Made by a program: the position numbers and the translations under genes | Part shown: in pieces, positions 17,836-26,980 of the stretch | Position numbering within the stretch: position 1 is the first letter of the stretch | Layout: each line of letters opens with the position of its first letter | Notes under the pieces: generated by a model | Seen by the model: only the letters and a program-made list of their open reading frames with translations | Told to the model about the DNA's origin: nothing | Database searches by the model: none | Assembly: GCA_900552075.1 (NCBI GenBank) | Contig: URYL01000006.1 | Span: 86,563 to 150,562, forward strand | Length of the DNA: 64,000 bases | Source: an uncultured Bacteroides sp. | GTDB taxonomy: Bacteria; Bacteroidota; Bacteroidia; Bacteroidales; Bacteroidaceae | Reading direction: 5' to 3'

Positions 17836-19488
<1,653 letters not shown>

Positions 19489-19513
19489 TTCTCTCCTTTT
19501 GAGATATAAAAGT

Positions 19514-19551
19514 GAAATCCCAACCGGATGGTTCCGGCTGGGATTTTTTTT
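19514..19551 (+). terminator. Terminator of the groES-groEL operon
   Basis: AAATCCCAACCGG pairs with CCGGCTGGGATTT around a six-base loop, followed by a run of T. Confidence 0.85.
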
Positions 19552-19756
19552 GTCTGAACGCAGGGATTTTCTTTTATTATAGAAGTTCGTTCTTATATGA
19601 AGGGGATTGAATCATTGTGCTTCGATAGATGAGTAGGTCCTGGAAAGAGATCTTTCTCAGGGGATAAGTGGAAAAAGGGAGGAAGGAAAAATTTGGATTA
19701 TTCTAGCTTTTTCTCTATTTTCCGCAGATGGAAATTGAGACTTAAAACTAGATTAT

Positions 19757-20224
19757 ATGACAAAAGAAGAATTGATGCGAAAAGCAATAGACCTGTCTGT
19801 AAAGAATGTGGCAGAAGGAGGAGGACCTTTCGGGGCCGTGATTGCCCGGAATGGGGAGATTGTGGCCACGGGAGTCAATCGGGTGACTCCAGATTGTGAC
19901 CCGACGGCTCATGCGGAGGTGAGTGCCATTCGGGCAGCAGCCAAGAAGTTAGGTACGTTCGATTTGAGCGGATGTGAAATCTATACTTCGTGTGAACCTT
20001 GTCCCATGTGCTTGGGGGCTATCTATTGGGCACATCTGGACCGGATGTATTATGGAAATAACAAGCATGATGCGGCAGCCATTGGTTTCGACGATGCCTT
20101 TATTTATGAGGAACTGGAGCTGAAACCGGCAGACAGACGTTTGCCTTCAGAGGTATTGCTGCCCGAAGAAGCTATTAAGGCCTTTCAGGACTGGGCTGCC
20201 AAAACGGATAAGGTGGAATATTGA
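19757..20224 (+). CDS. guaD: Guanine deaminase (CDA-fold, GuaD type)
   Basis: The 155-residue zinc-dependent deaminase has the catalytic HAE at 52-54 and the zinc-binding PCPMC at 81-85. It resembles bacterial guanine deaminase (Bacillus GuaD) rather than tRNA adenosine deaminase. The evidence is the GGGPFGAVI N terminus, the TSCEPCPMCLGAIYWA stretch, GFDDAFIYEEL, and the extended C terminus ending in an aromatic residue (KVEY), which in GuaD closes the neighbouring active site. It converts guanine to xanthine in purine salvage. It stands alone and converges on the Nudix gene. A purine permease lies about 10 kb away. Confidence 0.87.
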   Translation: MTKEELMRKAIDLSVKNVAEGGGPFGAVIARNGEIVATGVNRVTPDCDPTAHAEVSAIRAAAKKLGTFDLSGCEIYTSCEPCPMCLGAIYWAHLDRMYYGNNKHDAAAIGFDDAFIYEELELKPADRRLPSEVLLPEEAIKAFQDWAAKTDKVEY

Positions 20225-20280
20225 AATGGTTCGGCAATGAGGCAGTAGTGTCTTGTCGTTTTTTAGGTTTCCCTTGGCGG

Positions 20281-20358
20281 AAACGTACGTTTTCCTTCGC
20301 AGAAACATACGTTTCCGCCGGGGAAAACGTATGTTTTACGGTAGGGAAACTTAGTTGG
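20281..20358. repeat. Array of palindromes with 22-bp period (AAACGTACGTTT type), copy 1
   Basis: Cores AAACGTACGTTT (20281), AAACATACGTTT (20303) and AAACGTATGTTT (20325) are spaced exactly 22 bp. A decayed fourth unit lies at 20347. With flanks the consensus is GGAAACGTAYGTTTCC, a loop-free palindrome, plus six variable bases. It lies between the convergent guaD and Nudix genes. Positions 20311-20336 are identical to 63136-63161. Confidence 0.93.
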
Positions 20359-20414
20359 GACAAACGTGTTTTTCCGAAAAGCAAGCAGCGTTTTCAGATT
20401 CGTTTTACTGACCG

Positions 20415-20918
20415 TTATTCCGGCTGGAGTACGGTCGTGAATTCCCGTTCAAAGTTAGGTGTAAACACGTCTTTCCCTAAGTTCTGGCGGATTTCTTCGA
20501 TGGACCAGAAACGCCCTCCATCCAGTTCTTCACTGGGAGAGATAGGTCCGTCGTACACGGTCTTGTGGGAAAATACCAGTTCTTTTTCCCGGGCAGATTC
20601 AAATACATAGTGGGCCAGCAGTTGGGGCGTGAAGTCGGTAATGCCGAGTTCTTCGCGGACTTCCCGCTTCAAGGCCATCTCTACGCTTTCTCCTAAATCG
20701 ATATGTCCTCCTACGGAAGTATCCCATTTGCCGGGCTGGATGTCTTTCCAGTCCGGTCGTTTCTGCAGATAGAGCTCCCCTTTGCTGTTGAATACATGCA
20801 GGTGGACTACCGGGTGGAGGAGCTTGCTGCCATTATGACATTCTCCCCGGGTGGCTGCTCCTATGAGGTTGCCTTCCTCGTCTACGAGAGGAAACATTTC
20901 TTCGCTATTATCTTTCAT
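20415..20918 (-). CDS. Nudix hydrolase
   Basis: The 167-residue protein has a perfect Nudix box at residues 71-93 (G-x5-E77-x7-REVREELGI), which binds Mg2+ for hydrolysis of a nucleoside diphosphate linked to another group. The N terminus (EEMFPLVDEEGNLIGAATR) and VVHLHVFNSKGELYLQKR resemble the subgroup related to isopentenyl-diphosphate isomerase, but substrate cannot be assigned. It starts 19 bp after queA on the same strand, so the two probably form an operon. Confidence 0.88.
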   Translation of the reverse strand: MKDNSEEMFPLVDEEGNLIGAATRGECHNGSKLLHPVVHLHVFNSKGELYLQKRPDWKDIQPGKWDTSVGGHIDLGESVEMALKREVREELGITDFTPQLLAHYVFESAREKELVFSHKTVYDGPISPSEELDGGRFWSIEEIRQNLGKDVFTPNFEREFTTVLQPE

Positions 20919-20937
20919 CGGTTGAGGCTTTTAAAAT

Positions 20938-22155
20938 TTAGGGTATCAGTAAGGACGAATCGCCGTAGCTCAGGAAACGGAAATCGTGAGCCAAGGCATA
21001 ATCGTAAATCGGTCGCCAGTTGCCTTTTACAAAGGCTGAAACCAACAACAGCAGGGTGCTCTGCGGCTGATGGAAGTTGGTCACCATTTTCTTGACGATG
21101 TGATATTCGTATCCCGGAGCGATGATAATCTGGGTACTGGTGTGCAGGGCTTCCAATCCGTGACGGTCCATGTAGTCGAGGAGGTGTTGCAGGGCCTCCA
21201 TCGTGCTCAGTGTCGGATGAGTGTCGTAGGGTTGCCATTGCTGTACGTGCAGCTCTTCCTGGCTGGCATCCGGATGCTGTGATACCGTCACGCCGATGTA
21301 GTAAAGGCTTTCGAGGGTACGGACAGAAGTGGTACCTACCGCTACCGCCTCGCCTCCGTGCGCCAGCAGTTTCTCGATGGTGCTCCGGTTTACGGAGATG
21401 TATTCCGTATGCATTTCGTGTCCTTCAATTTCTTCACTCTTTACAGGTTTGAACGTGCCGGCTCCCACGTGGAGGGTCACTTCCTCCAGGTCGACTCCTT
21501 TTTCTTTCAGGGCGTTCAATACGCGCTCGGTGAAGTGCAGGCCGGCGGTCGGGGCCGCTACGGAACCTTTTATCTTGGAATAGACCGTCTGATAGGTTAC
21601 TTTGTCACTTTCCTGCGTCTCTCTGTTCAAGTAGGGAGGAATGGGCAGTTCGCCGAAGAATTCCAAGATGTCGGCAAAAGTCACTTCGGGGTTGTCCCAG
21701 GTGAAATCAATCCAGTGGCTGGTGCCGTGGCAGGCGCCACGGGTGGCTGTCAGGGTCAGGGTCTTGCCTTTGACTGTCATTTCCTTATGCAGCGGGCCTT
21801 CCTTCCATTTCTTCAGGTTGCCAATCATGCAGAGCCAGGCGGAGTGTTGGGTTTGCTGGAAGTTGAGGGCATAATCGTTGGGCTCGATGGGCTCCAGACA
21901 GAATATTTCAATCAGCGCACCGGTTTCCTTGCGGAAATGCAGACGGGCCTGAATCACTTTCGTGTTGTTGAAAATCATGAGGGTGCCGGGTTCCAGGTAA
22001 TCCGGAAGGGAAGTGAAATGGGTTTCACTGATTTGTCCGTGCTGATATACCAGCAGCTTGGACTGGTCGCGGACCGGCAGCGGAAATTTCGCGATGCGGT
22101 CATCCGGCAGCGGATAGTTGTAATCGCTGATTTTTATATGCTTGGTATCTTCCAT
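20938..22155 (-). CDS. queA: tRNA preQ1(34) S-adenosylmethionine ribosyltransferase-isomerase
   Basis: The 405-residue QueA adds the epoxycyclopentanediol ring from SAM to preQ1 in tRNA during queuosine synthesis. Family motifs visible are YNYPLPDDRIAKFPLPVRDQSKLL (N terminus), PPYLNRE, YQTVYS, GSVAAPTAGLHFT, HVGAGTFKPV and NFHQPQSTLLLLVSAFVG-like near the C terminus. It is longer than the enterobacterial enzyme (about 350), as is usual in Bacteroidetes. A TACTTTTG promoter lies at 22180-22173 on this strand. Confidence 0.95.
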   Translation of the reverse strand: MEDTKHIKISDYNYPLPDDRIAKFPLPVRDQSKLLVYQHGQISETHFTSLPDYLEPGTLMIFNNTKVIQARLHFRKETGALIEIFCLEPIEPNDYALNFQQTQHSAWLCMIGNLKKWKEGPLHKEMTVKGKTLTLTATRGACHGTSHWIDFTWDNPEVTFADILEFFGELPIPPYLNRETQESDKVTYQTVYSKIKGSVAAPTAGLHFTERVLNALKEKGVDLEEVTLHVGAGTFKPVKSEEIEGHEMHTEYISVNRSTIEKLLAHGGEAVAVGTTSVRTLESLYYIGVTVSQHPDASQEELHVQQWQPYDTHPTLSTMEALQHLLDYMDRHGLEALHTSTQIIIAPGYEYHIVKKMVTNFHQPQSTLLLLVSAFVKGNWRPIYDYALAHDFRFLSYGDSSLLIP

Positions 22156-22172
22156 GTCTTTTTATTTTTTTG

Positions 22173-22180
22173 CAAAAGTA
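22173..22180 (-). promoter_or_regulatory. -7 promoter element of queA
   Basis: Minus-strand TACTTTTG, 17 bp before the ATG at 22155. Confidence 0.55.
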
Positions 22181-22273
22181 CAATAATTAGCAGAATCCTC
22201 CTAACAGAATAATTTTTTCGTGGACTTCGTTTCATGGCTCTTTGAATAATTTCCATATTCCGATGAAAGTCGT

Positions 22274-22281
22274 TACATTTG
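22274..22281 (+). promoter_or_regulatory. -7 promoter element of the DUF2027/Smr gene
   Basis: TACATTTG matches TAnnTTTG. It lies inside the longer open frame from 22242 and so supports the start at 22308. Confidence 0.6.
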
Positions 22282-22307
22282 TCAGAGTTATAAAATTGGA
22301 GAAAGTT

Positions 22308-23363
22308 ATGAAAATAGGAGATAAAGTACGTTTCCTGAGCGAAGTGGGCGGAGGAATTGTCCGTGGCTTTCAGGGAAAAGATGTGGCATTGGTAGAAGGA
22401 GAAGACGGGTTTGAAATTCCCATGCTGATTAAGGAATGTGTGGTGATTCAGACAGATGACTATAATATTCCGTTGAAGTCGACCAAGAAGCCTTCGGCTC
22501 CGGAGGTGGAAGAGGAAGAAGAAGTGGAAGAAGAAAAACCGATTACGTATCGGGCTCCTGAGATTCGTGGGAACGATGTGCTGAACGTGTTCCTGGCCTA
22601 CGTGCCGCAGGATGTGAAGGCTATCTCTTCTACAGCCTTTGATGCTTACCTGGTGAATGACAGCAATTATTTTGTAGACTATTTGTATCTGTCCGCAGAA
22701 GGCAACAGCTGGACGTTGCGCAGCCGGGGTACGGTGAAACCGAACATGAAGCTGCATCTGGAGGAGTTTGAAAAGAGTGACCTGAACGAAATGGAGCGTG
22801 TGGCGGTCCAGCTTCTGGCTTATAAGGACGACCGTAGCTTCCTGTTCAAGCCGGCGGTGAGCCAGGAATTGCGCATCGACACGGTGAAATTCTACAAGCT
22901 GCATACGTTCCAGCCTTCCGATTTCTTTGAAGAACCGACGTTGATTTATGAGATTGTGAAGGACGATGAGGCGGTGAAGCAGGTCTTCGTATCGGCCGAT
23001 GACATCAAGAATGCCTTGTTGCAGAAGAGCGTGCAGGATGTACCGGCCAAGGTGCAGAAAAAGCAGCATGTAGTGAAAAACGAGATTGTGGAGGTGGACT
23101 TGCACATCCATGAATTATTGGACGATACCACCGGCATGGGCAATGCAGAAATGCTGAACTATCAGCTGGAGGTGTTCCGCAAGACGCTGGAAGAGTATAA
23201 GCAGAAGAAAGGCCAGCGGATTGTGTTTATTCATGGTAAGGGAGACGGCGTGCTGCGCCGGGCCATCCTGGATGAACTGAAGCGGAAATACAAGACTTAC
23301 CAATGGCAGGATGCTTCTTTCCGGGAATACGGATTTGGAGCTACGATGGTGACAATACGTTAA
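22308..23363 (+). CDS. DUF2027 and Smr domain protein
   Basis: The 351-residue protein has an N-terminal DUF2027-type region ([21 protein letters not shown], a small barrel resembling a KOW/MutS2-like end), an acidic linker of about 20 Glu-rich residues near 75-90, and a conserved middle domain. It ends in an Smr domain with the nuclease-type motifs VDLHIHEL and [11 protein letters not shown]. Smr domains act on DNA or RNA, for example at stalled or collided ribosomes; the role of this combination is unknown. The ATG at 22308 is supported by the promoter just upstream. The thioesterase gene begins 6 bp after its stop. Confidence 0.87.
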   Translation: MKIGDKVRFLSEVGGGIVRGFQGKDVALVEGEDGFEIPMLIKECVVIQTDDYNIPLKSTKKPSAPEVEEEEEVEEEKPITYRAPEIRGNDVLNVFLAYVPQDVKAISSTAFDAYLVNDSNYFVDYLYLSAEGNSWTLRSRGTVKPNMKLHLEEFEKSDLNEMERVAVQLLAYKDDRSFLFKPAVSQELRIDTVKFYKLHTFQPSDFFEEPTLIYEIVKDDEAVKQVFVSADDIKNALLQKSVQDVPAKVQKKQHVVKNEIVEVDLHIHELLDDTTGMGNAEMLNYQLEVFRKTLEEYKQKKGQRIVFIHGKGDGVLRRAILDELKRKYKTYQWQDASFREYGFGATMVTIR

Positions 23364-23369
23364 AAAGAT

Positions 23370-23780
23370 ATGGGAACTTTGAAAGAATTGCTGTCGGCCG
23401 ACCGTTTTGCGGCGGAGGCAGGAGTAGAATTGTTGGAAATCAGTCCGGGATATGCCAAGGCGCGGATGAAAGTGACCGAAAAGCATTTGAATGCCGGAGG
23501 GGTTTGCCAGGGAGGTGCGTTGTTCACACTGGCTGACTTGGCTTTCGCCGCGGTGGCAAACAGCCGGGGGAGGTTGACCTTGTCGCTGAATGCGAACATC
23601 ACGTTCTTGCGTGCGGTGAGCCAAGGTTATGTGTATGCGGAGGCTACTGAGACGTACAATCATGCCCGGGTGCCTTTTATCGAGGTACACTTGGTGGATG
23701 AACAGCAGCAGCTGATTGCCGTACTGACCAGTTCGGGTTACCGGAAAAGTGAGGAGTTGGAGGTAGACGAGCTGGAATAA
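23370..23780 (+). CDS. PaaI-type hotdog-fold thioesterase
   Basis: The 136-residue protein is a hotdog-fold acyl-CoA thioesterase of the PaaI group. The motif NAGGVCQGGALFTLADLAFAA contains the Gly-Gly and the helix with the catalytic Asp, and ANITFLRAV follows in the sheet. It is 6 bp downstream of the DUF2027/Smr gene and is likely translated from the same mRNA. The acyl-CoA substrate cannot be predicted, and the neighbour gives no clue. Confidence 0.87.
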   Translation: MGTLKELLSADRFAAEAGVELLEISPGYAKARMKVTEKHLNAGGVCQGGALFTLADLAFAAVANSRGRLTLSLNANITFLRAVSQGYVYAEATETYNHARVPFIEVHLVDEQQQLIAVLTSSGYRKSEELEVDELE

Positions 23781-23824
23781 AGTGGAAAGAAATTGTCGGG
23801 AGTATTCCCGCTCCTGAATGATGG

Positions 23825-23920
23825 AAAAATCCCCCTTGTTTTCAGGAATTTGAAGCGACCCTAAAAAGTGGAGTATAAAACTTTTGGGATTACTTCAATT
23901 CAGAAGCGAGGGGGATTTTT
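23825..23920. repeat. 96-bp nested imperfect inverted repeat, terminator-like or MITE-like
   Basis: AAAAATCCCCCTTG at the left end pairs with CGAGGGGGATTTTT at the right end. Inside, GAATTTGAAG (23846-23855) pairs with CTTCAATTC (23893-23901), and CCCTAAAAAG pairs with CTTTTGGG around the centre. The whole element is one long interrupted palindrome between the convergent thioesterase and metY genes. It can act as a bidirectional terminator. Its length and extended termini also fit a degenerate miniature inverted-repeat element. Confidence 0.7.
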
Positions 23921-23932
23921 TTTACTCGTTTG

Positions 23933-25219
23933 TTAGATTTGTGCAAAGGCTTGTGTCAAGTCGGCAATCAAATCATCGATATGTTCGGTACCTATTGATA
24001 AACGGATGGTAGCTTGTGAGATGCCTTGTGCAGCCAACTCCTCGTCATTGAGCTGGGAGTGGGTGGTGCTGGCCGGGTGGATGACCAGCGATTTCACATC
24101 GGCTACATTGGCCAGCAAGGAGAAAATCTTCAGGTGGTCGATGAAGCGGTGCGCTTCGGCGCGTCCTCCTTTGATTTCAAAGGTAAAGATGGATCCGGCC
24201 CCTTTCGGGAAATACTTCTGGTAGAGTGCCGGAGAAGTGTGTGACGCCAGCGACGGATGGTTGACTTTGGTCACTTTCGGGTGATGCTGCAGGAAGTCTA
24301 CCACTTTCAAGGCGTTTTCTACATGACGTTCCACTCTCAGGGAAAGCGTTTCCAGCCCCTGCAAGAGCAGGAAGGCATTGAACGGACTGAGGGCGGCTCC
24401 GGTATCGCGGAGCAGGATGGCCCGGATGCGGGTTACATAGGCAGCTGCTCCGGCTACCTCGGTGAAGCAGAGTCCGTGGTAGCATGGGTCGGGGTCGGTC
24501 AGTTGAGGGAATTTTCCGGAAGCCTTCCAGTTGAACTTGCCGGAGTCCACGATGATACCTCCCAGCGAGGTGCCATGCCCGCCGATGAATTTGGTGGCCG
24601 AGTGAATTACGATGTCGGCTCCGTGCTCAATGGGGCGTAACAAGTAGGGCGTGGCAAAGGTGTTGTCTATCAAGAGGGGAATCTGATGCCGGTGGGCGAT
24701 TTCTGCAATGCATTCAATGTCCACCAGTGTACTATTGGGATTTCCTAAACTTTCAATGAATAACGCTTTGGTGTTCGGTTGGATAGCCCGTTCGAAGTTC
24801 TCCGGGTCTTCCGGGTCTACGAAGGTGGTATGTACACCCCGGGTGGGGAAGGTATGTGCCAGCAGATTGTAGGTGCCTCCATAAATGGTGCAGGCGGATA
24901 CGATATGGTCACCTTGGCAGGTGATGTTCTCAAACGCGTAACTGATGGCGGCGGCTCCTGAGGCAACGGCCAAGGCTGCGACTCCGCCTTCCAATGCGGC
25001 AACCCGCTGTTCCAGTACACCTTGTGTGGGATTGGTCAGGCGTCCGTAAATGTTTCCGGCCTCTTCCAGACTGAAACGGGCGGCCGCATGAGCCGAATCT
25101 TGAAATACATACGAAGTAGTCTGATAAATAGGTACAGCACGTGCATCGGTAGCCGGATCTGGCGTTTCTTGTCCTACGTGTAGTTGGAGTGTTTCGAAGT
25201 GTAGCTTAGTCTTTTCCAT
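23933..25219 (-). CDS. metY: O-acetylhomoserine aminocarboxypropyltransferase (sulfhydrylase)
   Basis: The 428-residue PLP enzyme of the Cys/Met metabolism family uses sulfide and O-acetylhomoserine to make homocysteine, the direct sulfhydrylation route to methionine. PLP binding shows in [33 protein letters not shown] and the lysine loop [16 protein letters not shown] near residue 205. Length above 420 separates MetY from the shorter cystathionine gamma-synthase (about 380). It is divergent from an Lrp-type regulator, and a perfect palindrome overlaps its -33 promoter element; metF lies just beyond the regulator. Confidence 0.94.
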   Translation of the reverse strand: MEKTKLHFETLQLHVGQETPDPATDARAVPIYQTTSYVFQDSAHAAARFSLEEAGNIYGRLTNPTQGVLEQRVAALEGGVAALAVASGAAAISYAFENITCQGDHIVSACTIYGGTYNLLAHTFPTRGVHTTFVDPEDPENFERAIQPNTKALFIESLGNPNSTLVDIECIAEIAHRHQIPLLIDNTFATPYLLRPIEHGADIVIHSATKFIGGHGTSLGGIIVDSGKFNWKASGKFPQLTDPDPCYHGLCFTEVAGAAAYVTRIRAILLRDTGAALSPFNAFLLLQGLETLSLRVERHVENALKVVDFLQHHPKVTKVNHPSLASHTSPALYQKYFPKGAGSIFTFEIKGGRAEAHRFIDHLKIFSLLANVADVKSLVIHPASTTHSQLNDEELAAQGISQATIRLSIGTEHIDDLIADLTQAFAQI

Positions 25220-25252
25220 TGCTGTGAGTTTTTAGAGGTTTTAAATACAATG

Positions 25253-25283
25253 CAAAAGTAGTTCTGATGGACATATCCTCCAA
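25253..25283 (-). promoter_or_regulatory. metY promoter
   Basis: On the minus strand TTG (25283-25281), a 20-bp spacer and TACTTTTG (25260-25253) form a complete promoter. It overlaps the palindrome at 25271-25288. Confidence 0.7.
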
Positions 25284-25288
25284 TATGT
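25271..25288. promoter_or_regulatory. Perfect palindrome over the metY -33 element, candidate Lrp operator
   Basis: ACATAT-CCTCCA-ATATGT is an exact 6-6-6 inverted repeat that covers the metY -33 element, between metY and the divergent Lrp/AsnC-type gene. Regulators of this family bind AT-rich inverted repeats of about 15-18 bp and often control the divergent neighbour. Operator function is inferred. Confidence 0.5.
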
Positions 25289-25342
25289 ACGGGAAATATG
25301 GAAAATTCATCTATCAAGTGCTGTTGTAAAAGAAAAAACAAT

Positions 25343-25350
25343 TAGTTTTG
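25343..25350 (+). promoter_or_regulatory. -7 promoter element of the Lrp-type regulator
   Basis: TAGTTTTG, 36 bp before the ATG at 25387. Confidence 0.5.
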
Positions 25351-25386
25351 TATGTGTAAAATGAACTTTGATAGAATAAAATTCTT

Positions 25387-25851
25387 ATGACCGAAAGATT
25401 GGATAAAGTAGATTTGCAGATTCTCCGTACGTTGCAGGAGAATGCCCGGTTGACTACCAAGGAGTTGGCGGCACAAGTCAGTCTGTCGTCCACGCCCGTA
25501 TTCGAGCGGTTGAAAAGGTTGGAGCGGGAAGGATACATCAAGAAATACATTGCCGTGCTCGATGCCGACAAGTTGAATCAGGGATTTGTGGTGTTCTGCA
25601 ACGTGAAGCTGCGCCGGATGAACAAAGACATCGCCATGGAGTTTACCCGCATCATCCAGCAGATACCGGAGGTGACGGAGTGTTACAACATTTCCGGCAG
25701 TTATGATTACCTGTTGAAAATCCATGCGCCGAACATGAAGTACTACCAGGAGTTTATCATTAATGTATTAGGGACGGTCGACAGTCTGGGTTCGTTGGAA
25801 AGCATGTTTGTGATGGATGAAGTGAAGCACGACTACGGACTTCATATTTAA
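25387..25851 (+). CDS. Lrp/AsnC-family transcriptional regulator
   Basis: The 154-residue regulator has an N-terminal winged helix-turn-helix (LDKVDLQILRTLQENARLTTKELAAQVSLSSTPVFERLKRLE, about 5-50) and a C-terminal RAM ligand-binding domain with the EVTECYNISGSYDYLLKI turn. Such proteins assemble as dimers to octamers and sense amino acids. It is divergent from metY and upstream of metF, which suggests that methionine or a related amino acid is the effector. That is inference from position only. Confidence 0.92.
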   Translation: MTERLDKVDLQILRTLQENARLTTKELAAQVSLSSTPVFERLKRLEREGYIKKYIAVLDADKLNQGFVVFCNVKLRRMNKDIAMEFTRIIQQIPEVTECYNISGSYDYLLKIHAPNMKYYQEFIINVLGTVDSLGSLESMFVMDEVKHDYGLHI

Positions 25852-25971
25852 GCTTCTGTATGGTTTACTGCTCTTTTATTCTATAATCTAAGCTCTGAAT
25901 AGAATATTATTCTGTTTTGATAGGTGTTTTGTGGGCTAAACAATTCCTTTTTTCTAAATATTCTTTGAATG

Positions 25972-26002
25972 TTGGTGGATAAATCAATTGCTTGTATCTT
26001 TG
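25972..26002 (+). promoter_or_regulatory. metF promoter
   Basis: TTG (25972-25974), a 20-bp spacer and TATCTTTG (25995-26002) lie 25 bp before the metF ATG. It also excludes the longer frame that begins at 25988. Confidence 0.7.
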
Positions 26003-26026
26003 TCGCAATCAATTAACAAATGCACG

Positions 26027-26980
26027 ATGAAAGTAATAGATTTAATCAAGAATAGTAAGGAACCGATATTTTCCTTTGAGATTTTGCCACCTTTGAAAGG
26101 AAACAGCATACAAAAAGTATATCACGTCATCGACAAGTTGCGGGAGTTCGACCCCAAGTACATCAATATCACGGCTCACCACAGTGAGATTGTGTATCTG
26201 CCGCAACCCGACGGTAACCTGAAGAAGACCACGGTCCGGAAACGTCCGGGTACAGTGGCCATCGCAGCAGCCATTCAGAACAAGTACGGCATTCAGGCGG
26301 TGCCTCATATTATCTGTAAGGGATTTACCAAGGAAGAAACGGAATACGCTTTGCTCGACTTGAACTTCTTAGGCATTACCAATCTGTTGTTGCTGAGAGG
26401 TGATTCCAAACCGTTGGACATTGCAGCCAAGGACTTGTATCTGTACAACGAACACGCTACAGACTTGCAGCAGCAGGTGAACCGTTTCAATCAGGGCATC
26501 TCATTAGACGGTTCGAAAATTGAAGGCATTGAGACTCCTTTCTCTTATGGCATGGCCTGCTATCCGGAGAAGCATGAAGAAGCGCCCAACATGGAATCGG
26601 ACTTGTTTTACTTGAAAGAGAAAGTACGCAATGGAGCTGATTACGTGGTGACACAGATGTTCTTTGACAACGAGAAATACTATGCTTTTGTCGACCGTTG
26701 CCGGCAGGAAGGCATTGAGGTACCTATCATTCCGGGTATCAAGCCGGTCGTATTCAAGAACCAGTTGAATGTGTTGCCTAAAGTGTTCCGCACCGATATA
26801 CCCGAAGCCTTTGCTTCAGAACTCCGCAAATGTGAGAATGACGATGAAGTGAAGGCGGTAGGAGTAGAATGGTGCAAGGCCCAGTGCAAAGACTTGCTGG
26901 CACATGGGGTTCCCGGCCTGCATTTCTACACCTTCATGGCTTCCGACAGTGTATATAAAGTAGCCAAAGAGATTTATTGA
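26027..26980 (+). CDS. metF: Methylenetetrahydrofolate reductase
   Basis: The 317-residue FAD enzyme reduces 5,10-methylene-THF to 5-methyl-THF, the methyl donor for methionine. The fold shows FSFEILPPLKG at the N terminus with the catalytic Glu, LLLRGD in the middle, and GADYVVTQMFFDNEKYYAFVDRCR followed by PIIPGIKPV. The start at 26027 fits the promoter upstream. With metY and the Lrp-type gene it makes a small methionine cluster. Its 3' end overlaps the convergent fucosidase gene by 7 bp. Confidence 0.95.
   Translation: MKVIDLIKNSKEPIFSFEILPPLKGNSIQKVYHVIDKLREFDPKYINITAHHSEIVYLPQPDGNLKKTTVRKRPGTVAIAAAIQNKYGIQAVPHIICKGFTKEETEYALLDLNFLGITNLLLLRGDSKPLDIAAKDLYLYNEHATDLQQQVNRFNQGISLDGSKIEGIETPFSYGMACYPEKHEEAPNMESDLFYLKEKVRNGADYVVTQMFFDNEKYYAFVDRCRQEGIEVPIIPGIKPVVFKNQLNVLPKVFRTDIPEAFASELRKCENDDEVKAVGVEWCKAQCKDLLAHGVPGLHFYTFMASDSVYKVAKEIY

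Noticed and set aside
20281..20358. CRISPR array
   Set aside because: Repeats are 12-16 bp palindromes with about 6-10 bp between them, too short for repeat-spacer units, and there are no cas genes.
22134..23111. 325-codon minus-strand frame opposite the DUF2027/Smr gene
   Set aside because: Antisense shadow; low-complexity His/Phe/Leu composition, and it overlaps the queA promoter region.
25220..25386. SAM riboswitch before metY
   Set aside because: The leader from the predicted start to the ATG is only about 30 nt, too short for a riboswitch; a palindrome and regulator gene explain control better.
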